DNA of 64,000 bases from Peredibacter sp045999315 (lineage in GTDB: Bacteria > Bdellovibrionota > Bacteriovoracia > Bacteriovoracales > Bacteriovoracaceae). Under the pieces are notes generated by a model. That model had not been told where the DNA came from. It made no database searches and worked only from the letters and a program-made list of their open reading frames with translations. The DNA lies in assembly GCF_045999315.1 (NCBI RefSeq), contig NZ_CP174607.1, forward strand, positions 806,001-870,000, read 5' to 3'. A program made the position numbers and the translations under genes. Positions 34,729-43,199 of the stretch are shown here, in pieces (the stretch's first letter is position 1; every line of letters begins with the position of its first letter).

Positions 34729-35043
34729 TTAACGAGCAAGAAACTTACAAGATCCAGCAATTAGCTCTCTGCCAGCACCAGAAGAAACTGTTAGAGTTTC
34801 GCCAACAGCTAGAACTTGGTGAACGTTTTTAGTTTCAACAACTTCACGTGACTTACCAGCACGACGCTCGAAACTGAACTGAACGCGCTTAAGGTTAAGA
34901 TCGTCACCAGTTTTGTTAGTAAGAGTACAAGCGTACTTGCCGTTTACTACAGACATTTTTCCGTAGTGAGACTCAAGGAACCAACGACCAGCGAAAGCTT
35001 GAACAGAAACAGCAAGTAGAGCAACAGTAAATAGTGATTTCAT
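34729..35043 (-). CDS. Small secreted protein, tandem paralogue A
   Basis: A 104-aa protein with a signal peptide (MKSLFTVALLAVSVQAFAG) and a TTGGAGA ribosome site. The mature domain of about 80 residues has two cysteines, Cys39 (KYACTLTN) and Cys99 (CKFLAR), in a likely beta-sandwich. It is a close copy of the gene just upstream, with about 55 of 81 aligned residues the same by hand count. No family is recognised. It is the second gene of the pair and ends before a stem-loop and terminator. Confidence 0.85.
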   Translation of the reverse strand: MKSLFTVALLAVSVQAFAGRWFLESHYGKMSVVNGKYACTLTNKTGDDLNLKRVQFSFERRAGKSREVVETKNVHQVLAVGETLTVSSGAGRELIAGSCKFLAR

Positions 35044-35073
35044 TTTATATCTCCAAATTTTTAAATTTTAAAA

Positions 35074-35382
35074 TTAACGAGCAAGAAATTTACAAGCGCG
35101 ACCGATAAGCACTTGGTTAGCGTCAGAAACAACAGTCATTGTTTCGCCAGCGTAGATCACAGAGTTAACAGATTTAGTAGCAACGACTTCACGAGTTTTA
35201 CCAACACGTCTCTCAAGATCGAATTCAACGCGCTTGATTTCTAGATCAGAACCAGTTTTGTTTGTAAGAGTACAAGCGTACTTGCCACCAACAACAGAAA
35301 CTTTACCGTAGTGAGACTCAAGACCGAAAGCGAATGATTGAGCAGAAACAACTAGAAGAGCAACAGTAAGAAGTGATTTCAT
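35074..35382 (-). CDS. Small secreted protein, tandem paralogue B
   Basis: A 102-aa protein with a signal peptide (MKSLLTVALLVVSAQSFA) and a TGGAG ribosome site. It shares with paralogue A the block KYACTLTNKTG, ERR.GK.REVV.TK, GET.TV and the C-terminal CKFLAR, with cysteines at 37 and 97. The 30-base gap between the genes shows they are transcribed together. Differences are spread evenly, which suggests an old duplication kept by selection. Confidence 0.85.
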   Translation of the reverse strand: MKSLLTVALLVVSAQSFAFGLESHYGKVSVVGGKYACTLTNKTGSDLEIKRVEFDLERRVGKTREVVATKSVNSVIYAGETMTVVSDANQVLIGRACKFLAR

Positions 35383-35598
35383 TTTTTTCTCCAGGGTTTG
35401 TGTTTTCGTTGAAGCGGTTTTTAAGGCCTCTTCAAAAAATTTTCAATTGTGATGAAACGCGACCCTTTCTTACTGTTTACGACTTTGAACACCGTGTAAA
35501 AAGGTAGAAAACACCATGAAAAAATTACTTTTTTACTCCGGGAGATGAATTTTTTTTAAGTTCTTCACATGCATTCCCCTCTGTAATACATTTACTAA

Positions 35599-36918
35599 AT
35601 GGACCGTCGTTTTCTCTCACAAAAAATCAAAAATTCACTCTCAATTGATGACATTCTCTACTGGACCGCTGCGATCGTTTTAGGCGGAGTGGCCGTTCTT
35701 TATGCTCAATTCTTTATGATGGCCGAACACTTTGCCATCCGTATGTTGAAAGAACATGGCTGGTATTTTGGTGCGGCGGTCCCCGTGCTCTTCGCTCTCT
35801 CTTGGTGGATTGTTTATAAGTTCGCTCCAGAGGCCGGAGGCAGTGGTATTCCCCAAGTGATGTGTGCTCTTCAATGTGAAGAAGAAAAGAACTTTCCCAG
35901 TAAGGCAAAGGCCCTGGTTAAAATCAGAACCGCAGTGGTTAAGATTGTGGCCTCACTCGTTGGAGTCTTTGGAGGAGCGGCCGTAGGTCGTGAAGGTCCG
36001 ACTATTCAGATTGGTGCGGCCCTGTTTTTTCGTGTTCGTGATCTTGCGATGAAGATCTCAGGAAAAACTTTTGGTGCTGATGTTTGGATGATCACCGGAA
36101 GTGCCGCAGGTGTGGCCGCGGCCTTTAATACTCCTCTAGGTGGGCTCGTGTTCGCCATTGAGGAACTCGCTAAATCACATTTCAATCGGTTTAAATCATC
36201 TCTCTTAGTGGCGGTGATACTGGCAGGTCTTTCTTCACAATTGTTCCAAGGTTCCTATCTTTATTTTGGAGTACCGAAGGTCAATCCTTTCGATTTCCAA
36301 CTATTACCTTGGGTCATATTAATCGGTGTTCTTTGCGGTTCTTTGGCGACTTTGTTTGGTGAAGTATTGTTTAAATTTTCAACTCTTCGCTCGAAGATAA
36401 AGTCAGTTCCAAAAAATGTGATGATATCTTGCCTTGGTGGAATCGCGGTAGTTGGACTGGCAATGTATGTCCATCCCATGGCCTTTGGTGGTGGTAAAGA
36501 GGCCATTACTTCACTCCTATTCGGAGGCACTGATGAGGCCCCATGGCATCTGGCCCTAATACGCTTTGCCTCCCCTCTAATCTCTTATTTATCTGTTGGC
36601 GCCGGTGGTATCTTTGCTCCTTCACTTGCGGCCGGTGGAACGATTGGCTCACTTTTTAGTTCTTTCGTGCTTCCCCATAATCACAATCTCGTCGTGCTAC
36701 TCGGAATGATTGCCTTTTTAACAGGTGTTACACGCGCCCCTTTTACAAGCTTTGTTCTCGTTCTGGAAATGACTGATCGTCATCAGGCGATTTTTCCCAT
36801 GATGTTAGTTGCAGTGATTGCTCAAGCAGTTTCTCATCTCATTAATCCAGTTTCTTTTTATGAGAGAGTAACTGAAACTTGGCACCATAAAGTAAGTCCA
36901 CATCCCTTGCCTCAGTAA
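35599..36918 (+). CDS. ClC-family chloride/proton transporter
   Basis: A 439-aa inner-membrane protein of the ClC family. The selectivity motifs are GSGIP (81-85), GREGP (130-134) with gating Glu132, and GGIFAPSLAAG later on. FNTPLGGLVFAIEEL at 176-190 carries the internal acid (the glutamate matching E. coli Glu203), which marks a proton-coupled exchanger rather than a channel. No CBS domains follow. It stands alone, with 216 bases upstream that hold no clear promoter. Confidence 0.92.
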   Translation: MDRRFLSQKIKNSLSIDDILYWTAAIVLGGVAVLYAQFFMMAEHFAIRMLKEHGWYFGAAVPVLFALSWWIVYKFAPEAGGSGIPQVMCALQCEEEKNFPSKAKALVKIRTAVVKIVASLVGVFGGAAVGREGPTIQIGAALFFRVRDLAMKISGKTFGADVWMITGSAAGVAAAFNTPLGGLVFAIEELAKSHFNRFKSSLLVAVILAGLSSQLFQGSYLYFGVPKVNPFDFQLLPWVILIGVLCGSLATLFGEVLFKFSTLRSKIKSVPKNVMISCLGGIAVVGLAMYVHPMAFGGGKEAITSLLFGGTDEAPWHLALIRFASPLISYLSVGAGGIFAPSLAAGGTIGSLFSSFVLPHNHNLVVLLGMIAFLTGVTRAPFTSFVLVLEMTDRHQAIFPMMLVAVIAQAVSHLINPVSFYERVTETWHHKVSPHPLPQ

Positions 36919-36996
36919 TTTAGGCTAAAATTTACATACGCAATTTTATGCACCGAAATCTTGAAGTAAGTAGCCTCTTATTAACAGGAGACTACT

Positions 36997-37386
36997 ATGA
37001 AAACCATTATCGCTTTATGCCTTCTCATTACAACTTCTCTCGCCCACGCTGGATATGGACTTAATGATTTTGGTGTTCCGGCCCTCAACTGCTATGACAA
37101 ACAGAACATTAAAGTCAGTGTCTACATCTACTCTGAAGGTCTATTAGGTATCAGAGTTTTATCAAAAGACTATTTACTTGATCAAAGAATGAATCAACTT
37201 GATCTTCCTCTGGTCGAGCTAGCAGAAATTCCAACTCGCGATGCGGACAATGGCCAGAACATGCGTTTCTTCAATAAAGACTTTAGTGTTGTTCTTAAAC
37301 TTTTCACGAAGAGACCTTTCAACACGGTTCTAGTGACCAAGAACAAGAAGTACTCGCTTTCTTGTTCTTATGGTTACCAACCTTAA
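36997..37386 (+). CDS. Small secreted protein
   Basis: A 129-aa protein with a signal peptide (MKTIIALCLLITTSLAHA) and an AGGAGA ribosome site. The mature part has cysteines in LNCYDKQ and LSCSYG, likely one disulphide near both ends, and a beta-rich pattern. This two-cysteine small exported layout recurs in the window (15027, 32410, 34729, 35074) but no clear sequence similarity joins them. No family is recognised. Confidence 0.78.
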   Translation: MKTIIALCLLITTSLAHAGYGLNDFGVPALNCYDKQNIKVSVYIYSEGLLGIRVLSKDYLLDQRMNQLDLPLVELAEIPTRDADNGQNMRFFNKDFSVVLKLFTKRPFNTVLVTKNKKYSLSCSYGYQP

Positions 37387-37448
37387 TCAGTTTCATTTCT
37401 AGGCACTCCTCTTGCATCTACAAAGACAGATTCAAGAGGAGGCCACAC

Positions 37449-37982
37449 ATGGCACGCAGAAGTAAAAAGAAAGAGGCACAGGCACTCGAGCAAGACACCG
37501 CCCAAACCTACAATGAGTTTAAAGAATTTGAAGGGCAACGATATACCGGTGTAAAAATCGGTCGCGGCCATAAATGGAACTATGATGCCGGCGTCTGGAA
37601 AGAACGAAAAATTACCCCAGATGAATGGGAAATAAACTACAACGTCACTAAGCGAAGAGCGGGGAAAGCACCAGAGGGCTCAGGTGTTCCTGTGGGCACT
37701 CAATATCACTGGTACATTATTGCTCACCAGAATGTGACCAAGTTAAATGCTAATGACTACTCTACTTCCATGACTGGAGTAAAATTCAAAGTTGCCCACA
37801 AACGCGCAGACAAAGAAACTTGGAGTGCCACAACTAAGACCCAGAAGAAGCGCACGTTGAAGTTTTTGAAACAGCTGGTGGCGGATTTAGAAGAACAACT
37901 TGAGGTGGAAGAAGAATCGAATGTGATCCCACTGAGACCGAAGAAGGTTGCTCGTAAGAAAAAAGAGAAGAAGGCCGCTTAA
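37449..37982 (+). CDS. Basic protein with Lys-rich ends
   Basis: A 177-aa cytoplasmic protein. The start at 37449 follows AAGAGGAGG; the longer frame from 37362 overlaps the previous gene and is dropped. The N-terminus (ARRSKKKEA) and the C-terminus (RPKKVARKKKEKKAA) are strongly basic, with a compact middle (about 25-145) containing WNYDAGVWKERKI and GTQYHWYIIAHQNV. The layout suggests nucleic-acid binding, but there is no family match I recognise. Confidence 0.7.
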   Translation: MARRSKKKEAQALEQDTAQTYNEFKEFEGQRYTGVKIGRGHKWNYDAGVWKERKITPDEWEINYNVTKRRAGKAPEGSGVPVGTQYHWYIIAHQNVTKLNANDYSTSMTGVKFKVAHKRADKETWSATTKTQKKRTLKFLKQLVADLEEQLEVEEESNVIPLRPKKVARKKKEKKAA

Positions 37983-38044
37983 GCGTAATCTAAATATTTG
38001 TTCCACGCTCCATATGGAACGCACAAATGTGATACCCTACATTT

Positions 38045-38944
38045 ATGGAAAAAAAATTATTAGAAAAAGGTTTCTCACTTACAAGTGTTCTCGTCGCTGC
38101 TGCTCTCCTGGGAGCGGTCGCCTTAGGTGTCATGCAAGTCATGAAAAACATCGGTCAGGGGCAAAGCTTTGCAAAGACAGTGGCCGATGAAATGGAACTC
38201 AGGACTGAAATCAGAATGCTTTTAGATGAAGAAAGATTCTGTCGCGTGAGTCTCGCCGGTAACGGACCACTAGGAACGCCAACAACTCCCGTAACATTTC
38301 AAAAAACGAGCATTGATCAAGATGGAGAAGGACTGGATGTGGAGCTGTGGCTTAGTAATCAGACAGGTCTAAACCGCACCCAAAAGAAATTTAGTGCCTC
38401 AGATACTACGGTTAACAAATACGGAAAGCTGAAAATAATTTCAATGAAGCTTCTTATGAATAATCAAACTGGCATCAATTATTCTGCCAGCCCTTATCAT
38501 ATGGACATGGGTGAAATTCTGGTTAAAGCAGAGAAAAGTGTTTCAGAAACTCAGACTCGAATCATCCCTATGAAATTTCCAGTCATGGTGAGCATGTCTA
38601 CCGCAAGCGATGGAACTTCTACTCTCCTTTCTTGCACTCGTTTAGATGCCAATAAACCAAGAGTTGCTTCAGGACAAAACGTAGTTGGTCCGAATGATGC
38701 CACTAACGAATCCGTCATCAATCTCGCCACTTATGGATTCAGTTCAACTGGTGCAGATCCTCACATTATCGTTTCAGAGCGAGACTATAACTACATCGCC
38801 GCCGATCAGAACACCATGGATGCCAGCTACTGCGGATTTACCAAAGTCTCTAAGCTTGTTTTTCGAGTGACGTGTTGGGCATCCACCAACAGTGATGGTG
38901 CAACTGTTCAGTCTACGTTTGATTGGATTGCGATTCAAAATTAG
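38045..38944 (+). CDS. Type IV prepilin-like protein
   Basis: A 299-aa protein with a class-III leader: MEKKLLEKG followed by FSLTSVLVAAALLGAVALGVM, the prepilin peptidase site G-F with a hydrophobic helix. The usual Glu at mature position 5 is replaced by Ser or Thr, as in some minor pseudopilins. The rest (about 40-299) is a beta-rich globular part with cysteines. No pilus or secretion genes adjoin it, so it is an orphan minor pilin or pseudopilin. The ribosome site is weak. Confidence 0.72.
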   Translation: MEKKLLEKGFSLTSVLVAAALLGAVALGVMQVMKNIGQGQSFAKTVADEMELRTEIRMLLDEERFCRVSLAGNGPLGTPTTPVTFQKTSIDQDGEGLDVELWLSNQTGLNRTQKKFSASDTTVNKYGKLKIISMKLLMNNQTGINYSASPYHMDMGEILVKAEKSVSETQTRIIPMKFPVMVSMSTASDGTSTLLSCTRLDANKPRVASGQNVVGPNDATNESVINLATYGFSSTGADPHIIVSERDYNYIAADQNTMDASYCGFTKVSKLVFRVTCWASTNSDGATVQSTFDWIAIQN

Positions 38945-38946
38945 GC

Positions 38947-38980
38947 AAAAAAAAAAGCCACCTAAAAGGTGGCTTTTTTT
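38947..38980. terminator. Bidirectional intrinsic terminator
   Basis: AAAAAAAGCCACC pairs with GGTGGCTTTTTTT around TAAAA. It ends the prepilin-like gene and, on the minus strand, the tRNA-Pro transcript. Confidence 0.9.
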
Positions 38981-38992
38981 AAAACTCAAAAA

Positions 38993-39069
38993 TGGTCGGG
39001 GTGATTGGATTCGAACCAACGACCACCTGCTCCCAAAGCAGATACGCTACCAGGCTGCGCTACACCCCG
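38993..39069 (-). tRNA. tRNA-Pro (anticodon UGG)
   Basis: A 77-base cloverleaf with acceptor stem CGGGGTG/CACCCCG, discriminator A and an encoded CCA. The D arm is GCGCAGCCTGGTAGCG, the anticodon stem-loop is CTGCTTTGGGAGCAG with anticodon TGG, and the T arm contains GGTTCGAATCC. It lies on the minus strand just downstream of rdgB. Confidence 0.97.
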
Positions 39070-39091
39070 ATCGATGATGAGAGCAATATTA

Positions 39092-39694
39092 TTAAAGCTT
39101 CTTACGTGTTTTGTCTATTGATTCTTTAAAGAACTGTAAAGCCGCTTGGCTCGCCTTGGCCCGATGCGAAAACTCATTTTTCCACTCTGGTAACTGGGCC
39201 AAAGTCAGTCCATCGTTCTCTTTTCTCTCAGGAATAAAAATCGGATCATAGCCAAACCCTTGATCACCCTTGAGTTCAAAACCAATCTCTCCATGCACTC
39301 GGCCTTCAAAAAAGTAGACCTCATCCGGGGATAAATAAAAACACAATACACAAACGAAATAGGCCCGGCGGCTGTCCTTGTCCTTCAAAAGTTCAATGAC
39401 CTTCTTGCCCTTGTCCGCATAGTTTGGAAGTTCAGGTGCAAAGCGGGCGCTCTGGACCCCTAAAATGTCCGGTAGCGCCTCAATGTTTAGACCTGAATCG
39501 TCGGCCAGGGCGGGAACGCCATAGGTTTCAAAATAGGCCTTTGCTTTAAGAAAAGCATTCTCTGTATAGGTCTTACCGGTTTCGTCCACTTCCAATGTTT
39601 TGGGAGCAGGATTAACACTTAAAACACCCGCAAATAGATCACGAAACTCTTCAGCTTTATGAGCATTACCGGAAGCGAGAATAAATGAAGTCAT
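39092..39694 (-). CDS. rdgB: XTP/dITP diphosphatase
   Basis: A 200-aa Ham1/RdgB-family pyrophosphatase that clears non-canonical purine nucleotides from the pool. Motifs: ASGNAHKAEEF at 7-17 (the usual SxNxxK form), ADDSGLNIEALP with the metal-binding aspartates, GVQSARFA, and GFGYDPIFIP. It overlaps rph by four bases, a common bacterial pairing. The tRNA-Pro gene follows by 22 bases and may be on the same transcript. Confidence 0.95.
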   Translation of the reverse strand: MTSFILASGNAHKAEEFRDLFAGVLSVNPAPKTLEVDETGKTYTENAFLKAKAYFETYGVPALADDSGLNIEALPDILGVQSARFAPELPNYADKGKKVIELLKDKDSRRAYFVCVLCFYLSPDEVYFFEGRVHGEIGFELKGDQGFGYDPIFIPERKENDGLTLAQLPEWKNEFSHRAKASQAALQFFKESIDKTRKKL

Positions 39695-40401
39695 AGTTTT
39701 TCCAGAACCGCTTTCTGTTCTTTCATCACAACTTTAAGTGCCGTTTGCGCACAGCCTAGAAGGGCCTGTAAGTGATCCATCGAGAATGGTTCACCTTCGG
39801 CCGTTCCTTGAACCTCAACAAATTTCCCACTGCCAGTCATCACGATATTCATATCAGTGCCGCAGCTTGAATCTTCTTCATAGTTAAGATCTGCGATCAC
39901 TTCATCGTTTTTATTAATTCCGATTGAAATAGCAGCAAGACTATCTTTAATTGGATTCTCTTTTAAAAGACCTGAACTCATGAGTTTTCTCACGGCCATC
40001 TCAAGTGCGATATAAGCACCTGAAATAGAAGTGGTGCGAGTTCCACCATCGGCCACAATCACATCACAATCAATCATGATGGAACGTTCACCAAGCTTTT
40101 GCATGTCAACGATAGAACGAAGTGAGCGCCCAATTAAGCGCTGAATTTCCTGCGTTCTACCTGAGGCTCCTTTTCTTTCTCTCTCAGAGCGAGTATGAGT
40201 AGAAGAAGGCAACATAGCGTACTCGGCAGTTACCCAACCTTGACCCTTTCCTTTAAGGAACGGAGGAACTGATTCTTGAACGTTGGCAGTAATGTGAACT
40301 TTGGTGTTACCAAATTCGGCCATCACTGATCCAGCAGCGTAAGGATTAATTCCTGGAGTAAATTTAATTGGGCGCGGAGTATCTCTTTTGATTAATGACA
40401 T
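39691..40401 (-). CDS. rph: Ribonuclease PH
   Basis: A 236-aa phosphorolytic 3'-5' exoribonuclease that trims tRNA 3' ends. Visible: GSVMAEFGNTKVHITANV, EYAMLPSSTHTRSERE (substrate loop), GRTQEIQRLIGRSLRS, and DCDVIVADGGTRTTSISGA near the phosphate site. It is full length and is the first gene of an rph-rdgB unit, divergent from birA by 14 bases. Confidence 0.96.
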   Translation of the reverse strand: MSLIKRDTPRPIKFTPGINPYAAGSVMAEFGNTKVHITANVQESVPPFLKGKGQGWVTAEYAMLPSSTHTRSERERKGASGRTQEIQRLIGRSLRSIVDMQKLGERSIMIDCDVIVADGGTRTTSISGAYIALEMAVRKLMSSGLLKENPIKDSLAAISIGINKNDEVIADLNYEEDSSCGTDMNIVMTGSGKFVEVQGTAEGEPFSMDHLQALLGCAQTALKVVMKEQKAVLEKL

Positions 40402-40415
40402 GAGGACCTCAGATT

Positions 40416-41087
40416 ATGATTAGACATTTACATGTAGACGAGTGTGATTCTACACAAGATATTCTTAAAGAACAATTAAGCAACAAGAGTGACGATGCGC
40501 AGATCCTGGTAAGTTGCGAGAATCAAGTCATGGGACGAGGCAGAGGCTCAAACGCTTGGAAGGCCATGCCTGGCACAGTATGTTTCTCGACTAATCTTCC
40601 TCCGCATCCAGTACTGAGCTTTACTGCTCTTGAATTATCGGTCTTGGTGGCAAAGTTCTTTGAAGCGAAAGGTAGAAAGCTTCTTTTAAAGTGGCCCAAT
40701 GACCTTTGGGACGAAGGTAAAAAGAAATGTGTTGGTATTCTTGTTCAAGGAACACAGAACTCTCTTCTAGCGGGAATTGGATTAAACCTATTCTCAGATG
40801 ATGAGAACTTCGGAGGCATCTTTGACGAGGCCTTCGCTCTCGATAAAAAACATGCCGCCCGCGAAATCGTAGATTTCATCAATTCACATCGCTACAGCAA
40901 TAAAGAAGATCTGATAACTGATTGGGAAGCACGTTGCGGACACATGAATGAAATGGTGACCGTCACTGAAGGTAGTGAAATTCATCGAGGTGCTTTTGTT
41001 GGAATTGGTGAATACGGTGAATGCTTATTGAAGGACGGAGAAAAAAGCTACCGCCTTTACAACGGTAGCCTGAGAATTATTCGTTAA
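40416..41087 (+). CDS. birA: Biotin--[acetyl-CoA-carboxylase] ligase, single-domain
   Basis: A 223-aa biotin protein ligase that charges biotin carrier protein. DSTQDIL is the N-terminal motif, the adenylate loop is GRGRGSNAW (43-51), and KWPNDLW (about 89-95) with CVGILVQ follows. The N-terminal DNA-binding domain of E. coli BirA is missing, so it does not act as the biotin-operon repressor. The last 10 bases overlap the convergent response-regulator gene, and the coding 3' end contains that gene's terminator. Confidence 0.9.
   Translation: MIRHLHVDECDSTQDILKEQLSNKSDDAQILVSCENQVMGRGRGSNAWKAMPGTVCFSTNLPPHPVLSFTALELSVLVAKFFEAKGRKLLLKWPNDLWDEGKKKCVGILVQGTQNSLLAGIGLNLFSDDENFGGIFDEAFALDKKHAAREIVDFINSHRYSNKEDLITDWEARCGHMNEMVTVTEGSEIHRGAFVGIGEYGECLLKDGEKSYRLYNGSLRIIR
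41041..41069 (-). terminator. Terminator embedded in the birA coding region
   Basis: On the minus strand GCTACCG-loop-CGGTAGC is followed by TTTTTT. It lies just downstream of the response-regulator stop, inside birA, and ends the minus-strand operon. Confidence 0.8.
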
Positions 41088-42387
41088 TTATTTTATTTGA
41101 GATTTTTGAAAGTTCCTGGCGAATGAGATTTTCAGCAAGATCTGGAATCACTTCCCAGGCCACTTTCTCAGTGTTCTTCTTGAACATCTCATCCATATAC
41201 TCTTTCACGTATTCTTTCACATACTGCTTAACCAGTTCTTCCATCTCCTGCTTCATTTGAGTCATATCAACTTGTGGAGCGGCGGCCGGAGTTGCGAAAG
41301 ATTCTGATTTAAAGAGATCGTTTGAATTTACCCAATCAATGGATTCTTTCTCATCAAGAGGTTTAAAAAGAGATTCATCAAAAGCATTTCGACTAGGCTG
41401 GAAAGTGTGTTTGGCCTCTTCGATTTTCTGAGAAACTTCGCGCTTAAGATCTTCAAACTCATCTGCCTGCCACAAATTCTCTTCAACTTCATCTCGGATT
41501 TGGGCCTCAATGCTCTTAACATCAGACTCATCCGGAACGTAGCTTCCCTCAATTTCCATTTCAAACGGTTTGGAATTAAGAGTATCAAGTGAAACAAGCT
41601 TCGAAGTTGGCTTGGCCTCAGGGGCAGGAGTAGAGATAGGTTCAGGTTTCGCCATATCACCCATATCTGGGTAATCCAGATCTTCTGATTGCGGAAACTT
41701 TGCAGAAAAGTTCTGCACCGGTTCGGCCTTCTTCTCACGTGCTTCGCTCAAAGATTTTACTTCTCCAATCACTGGAGGAAGATCAATTGTCTTTTCATGA
41801 GACTCATGATCATTGATGACATTTGGAACACTCATGCCCCAATCTGACATTTCTTTTGCCAGAGGATTTTGCATATCCGGTAATGTCGCTTCCATTTGTT
41901 TTTCTTCAAGTGGAAGTTTCTGTTCAGTGGTGTGGCTTACTGTCCACTGATCTTCAGGACTTTCCTTAATCGCAGGCCCGCTTTCTACTTTTGCTTCTGG
42001 ATAAGGAATGTCCTCATTGGCAAATGTTTCAATGAGCTGCTTACAAATCGCGATGAATTTATTTGAATCAAATGGCTTTACGATTTTATCCGAAGCACCA
42101 CATTTCTCCATGGCAGCATCATCAACAGTATCGAAAGTACCAAGGAGTAAAAGAACTTTTGTCGATGGAAGAAGAGATTTGATTTTGGTCGTTAGTTCGT
42201 AGCCAGTAAATTTTTCTGAAAGATTAAAATCTAAGAAAACGAGTTTAGGTTGAACGATGGGAAGCTGATGAAAGAGTTCATCCTCATTCGCACAATCTGT
42301 AATGTCATAAGGTTGGTTGGCCAACGTGATCTTGATTACTTTTTGAATAGTAAGACTGTCGTCCGCCAAGAGTACTTTATGGTTCAT
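41077..42387 (-). CDS. Receiver-domain protein with long acidic linker
   Basis: A 436-aa cytoplasmic response-regulator-like protein. The receiver domain (about 1-120) has acidic pocket Asp9/Asp10, phospho-acceptor Asp53 in VFLDFNL, Thr84 and Lys104, so it is likely active. A low-complexity Glu/Pro/Ser linker follows (about 125-370). The C-terminal 60 residues have a helical tail (VKEYMDEMF, VAWEVIPDLAENLIRQELSK), a pattern I associate with deltaproteobacterial receiver proteins. No DNA-binding domain is present. It may be the last gene of the FHA cluster, 73 bases downstream of the PP2C gene. Confidence 0.85.
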   Translation of the reverse strand: MNHKVLLADDSLTIQKVIKITLANQPYDITDCANEDELFHQLPIVQPKLVFLDFNLSEKFTGYELTTKIKSLLPSTKVLLLLGTFDTVDDAAMEKCGASDKIVKPFDSNKFIAICKQLIETFANEDIPYPEAKVESGPAIKESPEDQWTVSHTTEQKLPLEEKQMEATLPDMQNPLAKEMSDWGMSVPNVINDHESHEKTIDLPPVIGEVKSLSEAREKKAEPVQNFSAKFPQSEDLDYPDMGDMAKPEPISTPAPEAKPTSKLVSLDTLNSKPFEMEIEGSYVPDESDVKSIEAQIRDEVEENLWQADEFEDLKREVSQKIEEAKHTFQPSRNAFDESLFKPLDEKESIDWVNSNDLFKSESFATPAAAPQVDMTQMKQEMEELVKQYVKEYVKEYMDEMFKKNTEKVAWEVIPDLAENLIRQELSKISNKIINE

Positions 42388-42460
42388 CCCTGAATCTCTC
42401 CTCTATTGGTACAAGAAAAATTATAGAAGGTAAGATTCCAATCTGGGAATGAAAAAAAGC

Positions 42461-43198
42461 CTAAAATTCGAGAATCATTGCGGTTTGATTGTCTGTGTTC
42501 CCTCGAGAGTTGGATAGTTTTAGTAAACTATTCACTCTTTCATTAGCATCACTGGCGCTCTTGTTGAGGTGATAAAGAAGCTCTTCTTCAGAGAGTTGAG
42601 CATAGACCCCGTCAGTGAGTAGGACCACTTTGTCTCCCTCTGCTAATCGGATCTCTTTCATCTGGTGGCCGAGCTCAGGGTACATTCCGATCGCATTCAT
42701 CGGTGTGGTTCTAAACTTAAGATCAAATTGATCCTGAGAAAGGTACTGGAACGTGTCCTCAACAATAATTTTCGAAAGTTTTCCCTTACGAAAGTGATAA
42801 GCACAGCAGTTACCGATACCCACTAGAACCAAAAGACTTTCAGCTTTCACCGCCACCACGGCACTTGCTCCCGCACGCTGATTAACGGGTTTTTCTAAAT
42901 TGCTCTTCAAAAGATTTTGATGAGCATTCATAAGAGAATTTAAAATGGCATTACCCTCAAGAAGATTACGAGGATTGTAATATAAAGGCATCGTGGCATT
43001 TGGATCGTCAGAAATCTGAGTATAAAACGACTTGATTTCTTGCTTGAGCTTGTCCACTGCTCTATCGCCAATGCCCGAACCTCCAAAGCCGTCCATCACA
43101 ACATAAAGGTCATTCTCAAAATCAAAGTCATAGGTATCTTCATTCACTTGAAGATAAGGACCTTGATGAGTTTGGGCAGCATAGGCTTTCAGACGCAT
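42461..43198 (-). CDS. PP2C-family Ser/Thr phosphatase
   Basis: A 245-aa metal-dependent phosphatase. The start at 43198 follows CTGGAG; longer frames up to 43303 run into the upstream gene. Motifs: NEDTYDF at 19-25, VMDGFGG at 34-40, LLTDGVY at 193-199 and NTDNQTAM at 234-241 hold the metal-binding aspartates. Such enzymes undo Ser/Thr phosphorylation, and FHA domains bind phosphothreonine, so the neighbours are probable partners. No kinase gene lies in the window. The stop-to-start gap to the FHA gene is one base. Confidence 0.9.
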   Translation of the reverse strand: MRLKAYAAQTHQGPYLQVNEDTYDFDFENDLYVVMDGFGGSGIGDRAVDKLKQEIKSFYTQISDDPNATMPLYYNPRNLLEGNAILNSLMNAHQNLLKSNLEKPVNQRAGASAVVAVKAESLLVLVGIGNCCAYHFRKGKLSKIIVEDTFQYLSQDQFDLKFRTTPMNAIGMYPELGHQMKEIRLAEGDKVVLLTDGVYAQLSEEELLYHLNKSASDANERVNSLLKLSNSRGNTDNQTAMILEF

Positions 43199-43199
43199 A

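Noticed and set aside
35516..35548. 10-codon frame MKKLLFYSGR ahead of the ClC gene
   Set aside because: A weak AAGGT site precedes it, but there is no attenuator structure or conservation to support a leader peptide.
41328..41738. 136-aa minus-strand frame inside the receiver-domain gene
   Set aside because: It reads the low-complexity acidic linker in another frame, giving an Arg/Leu-rich sequence without features.
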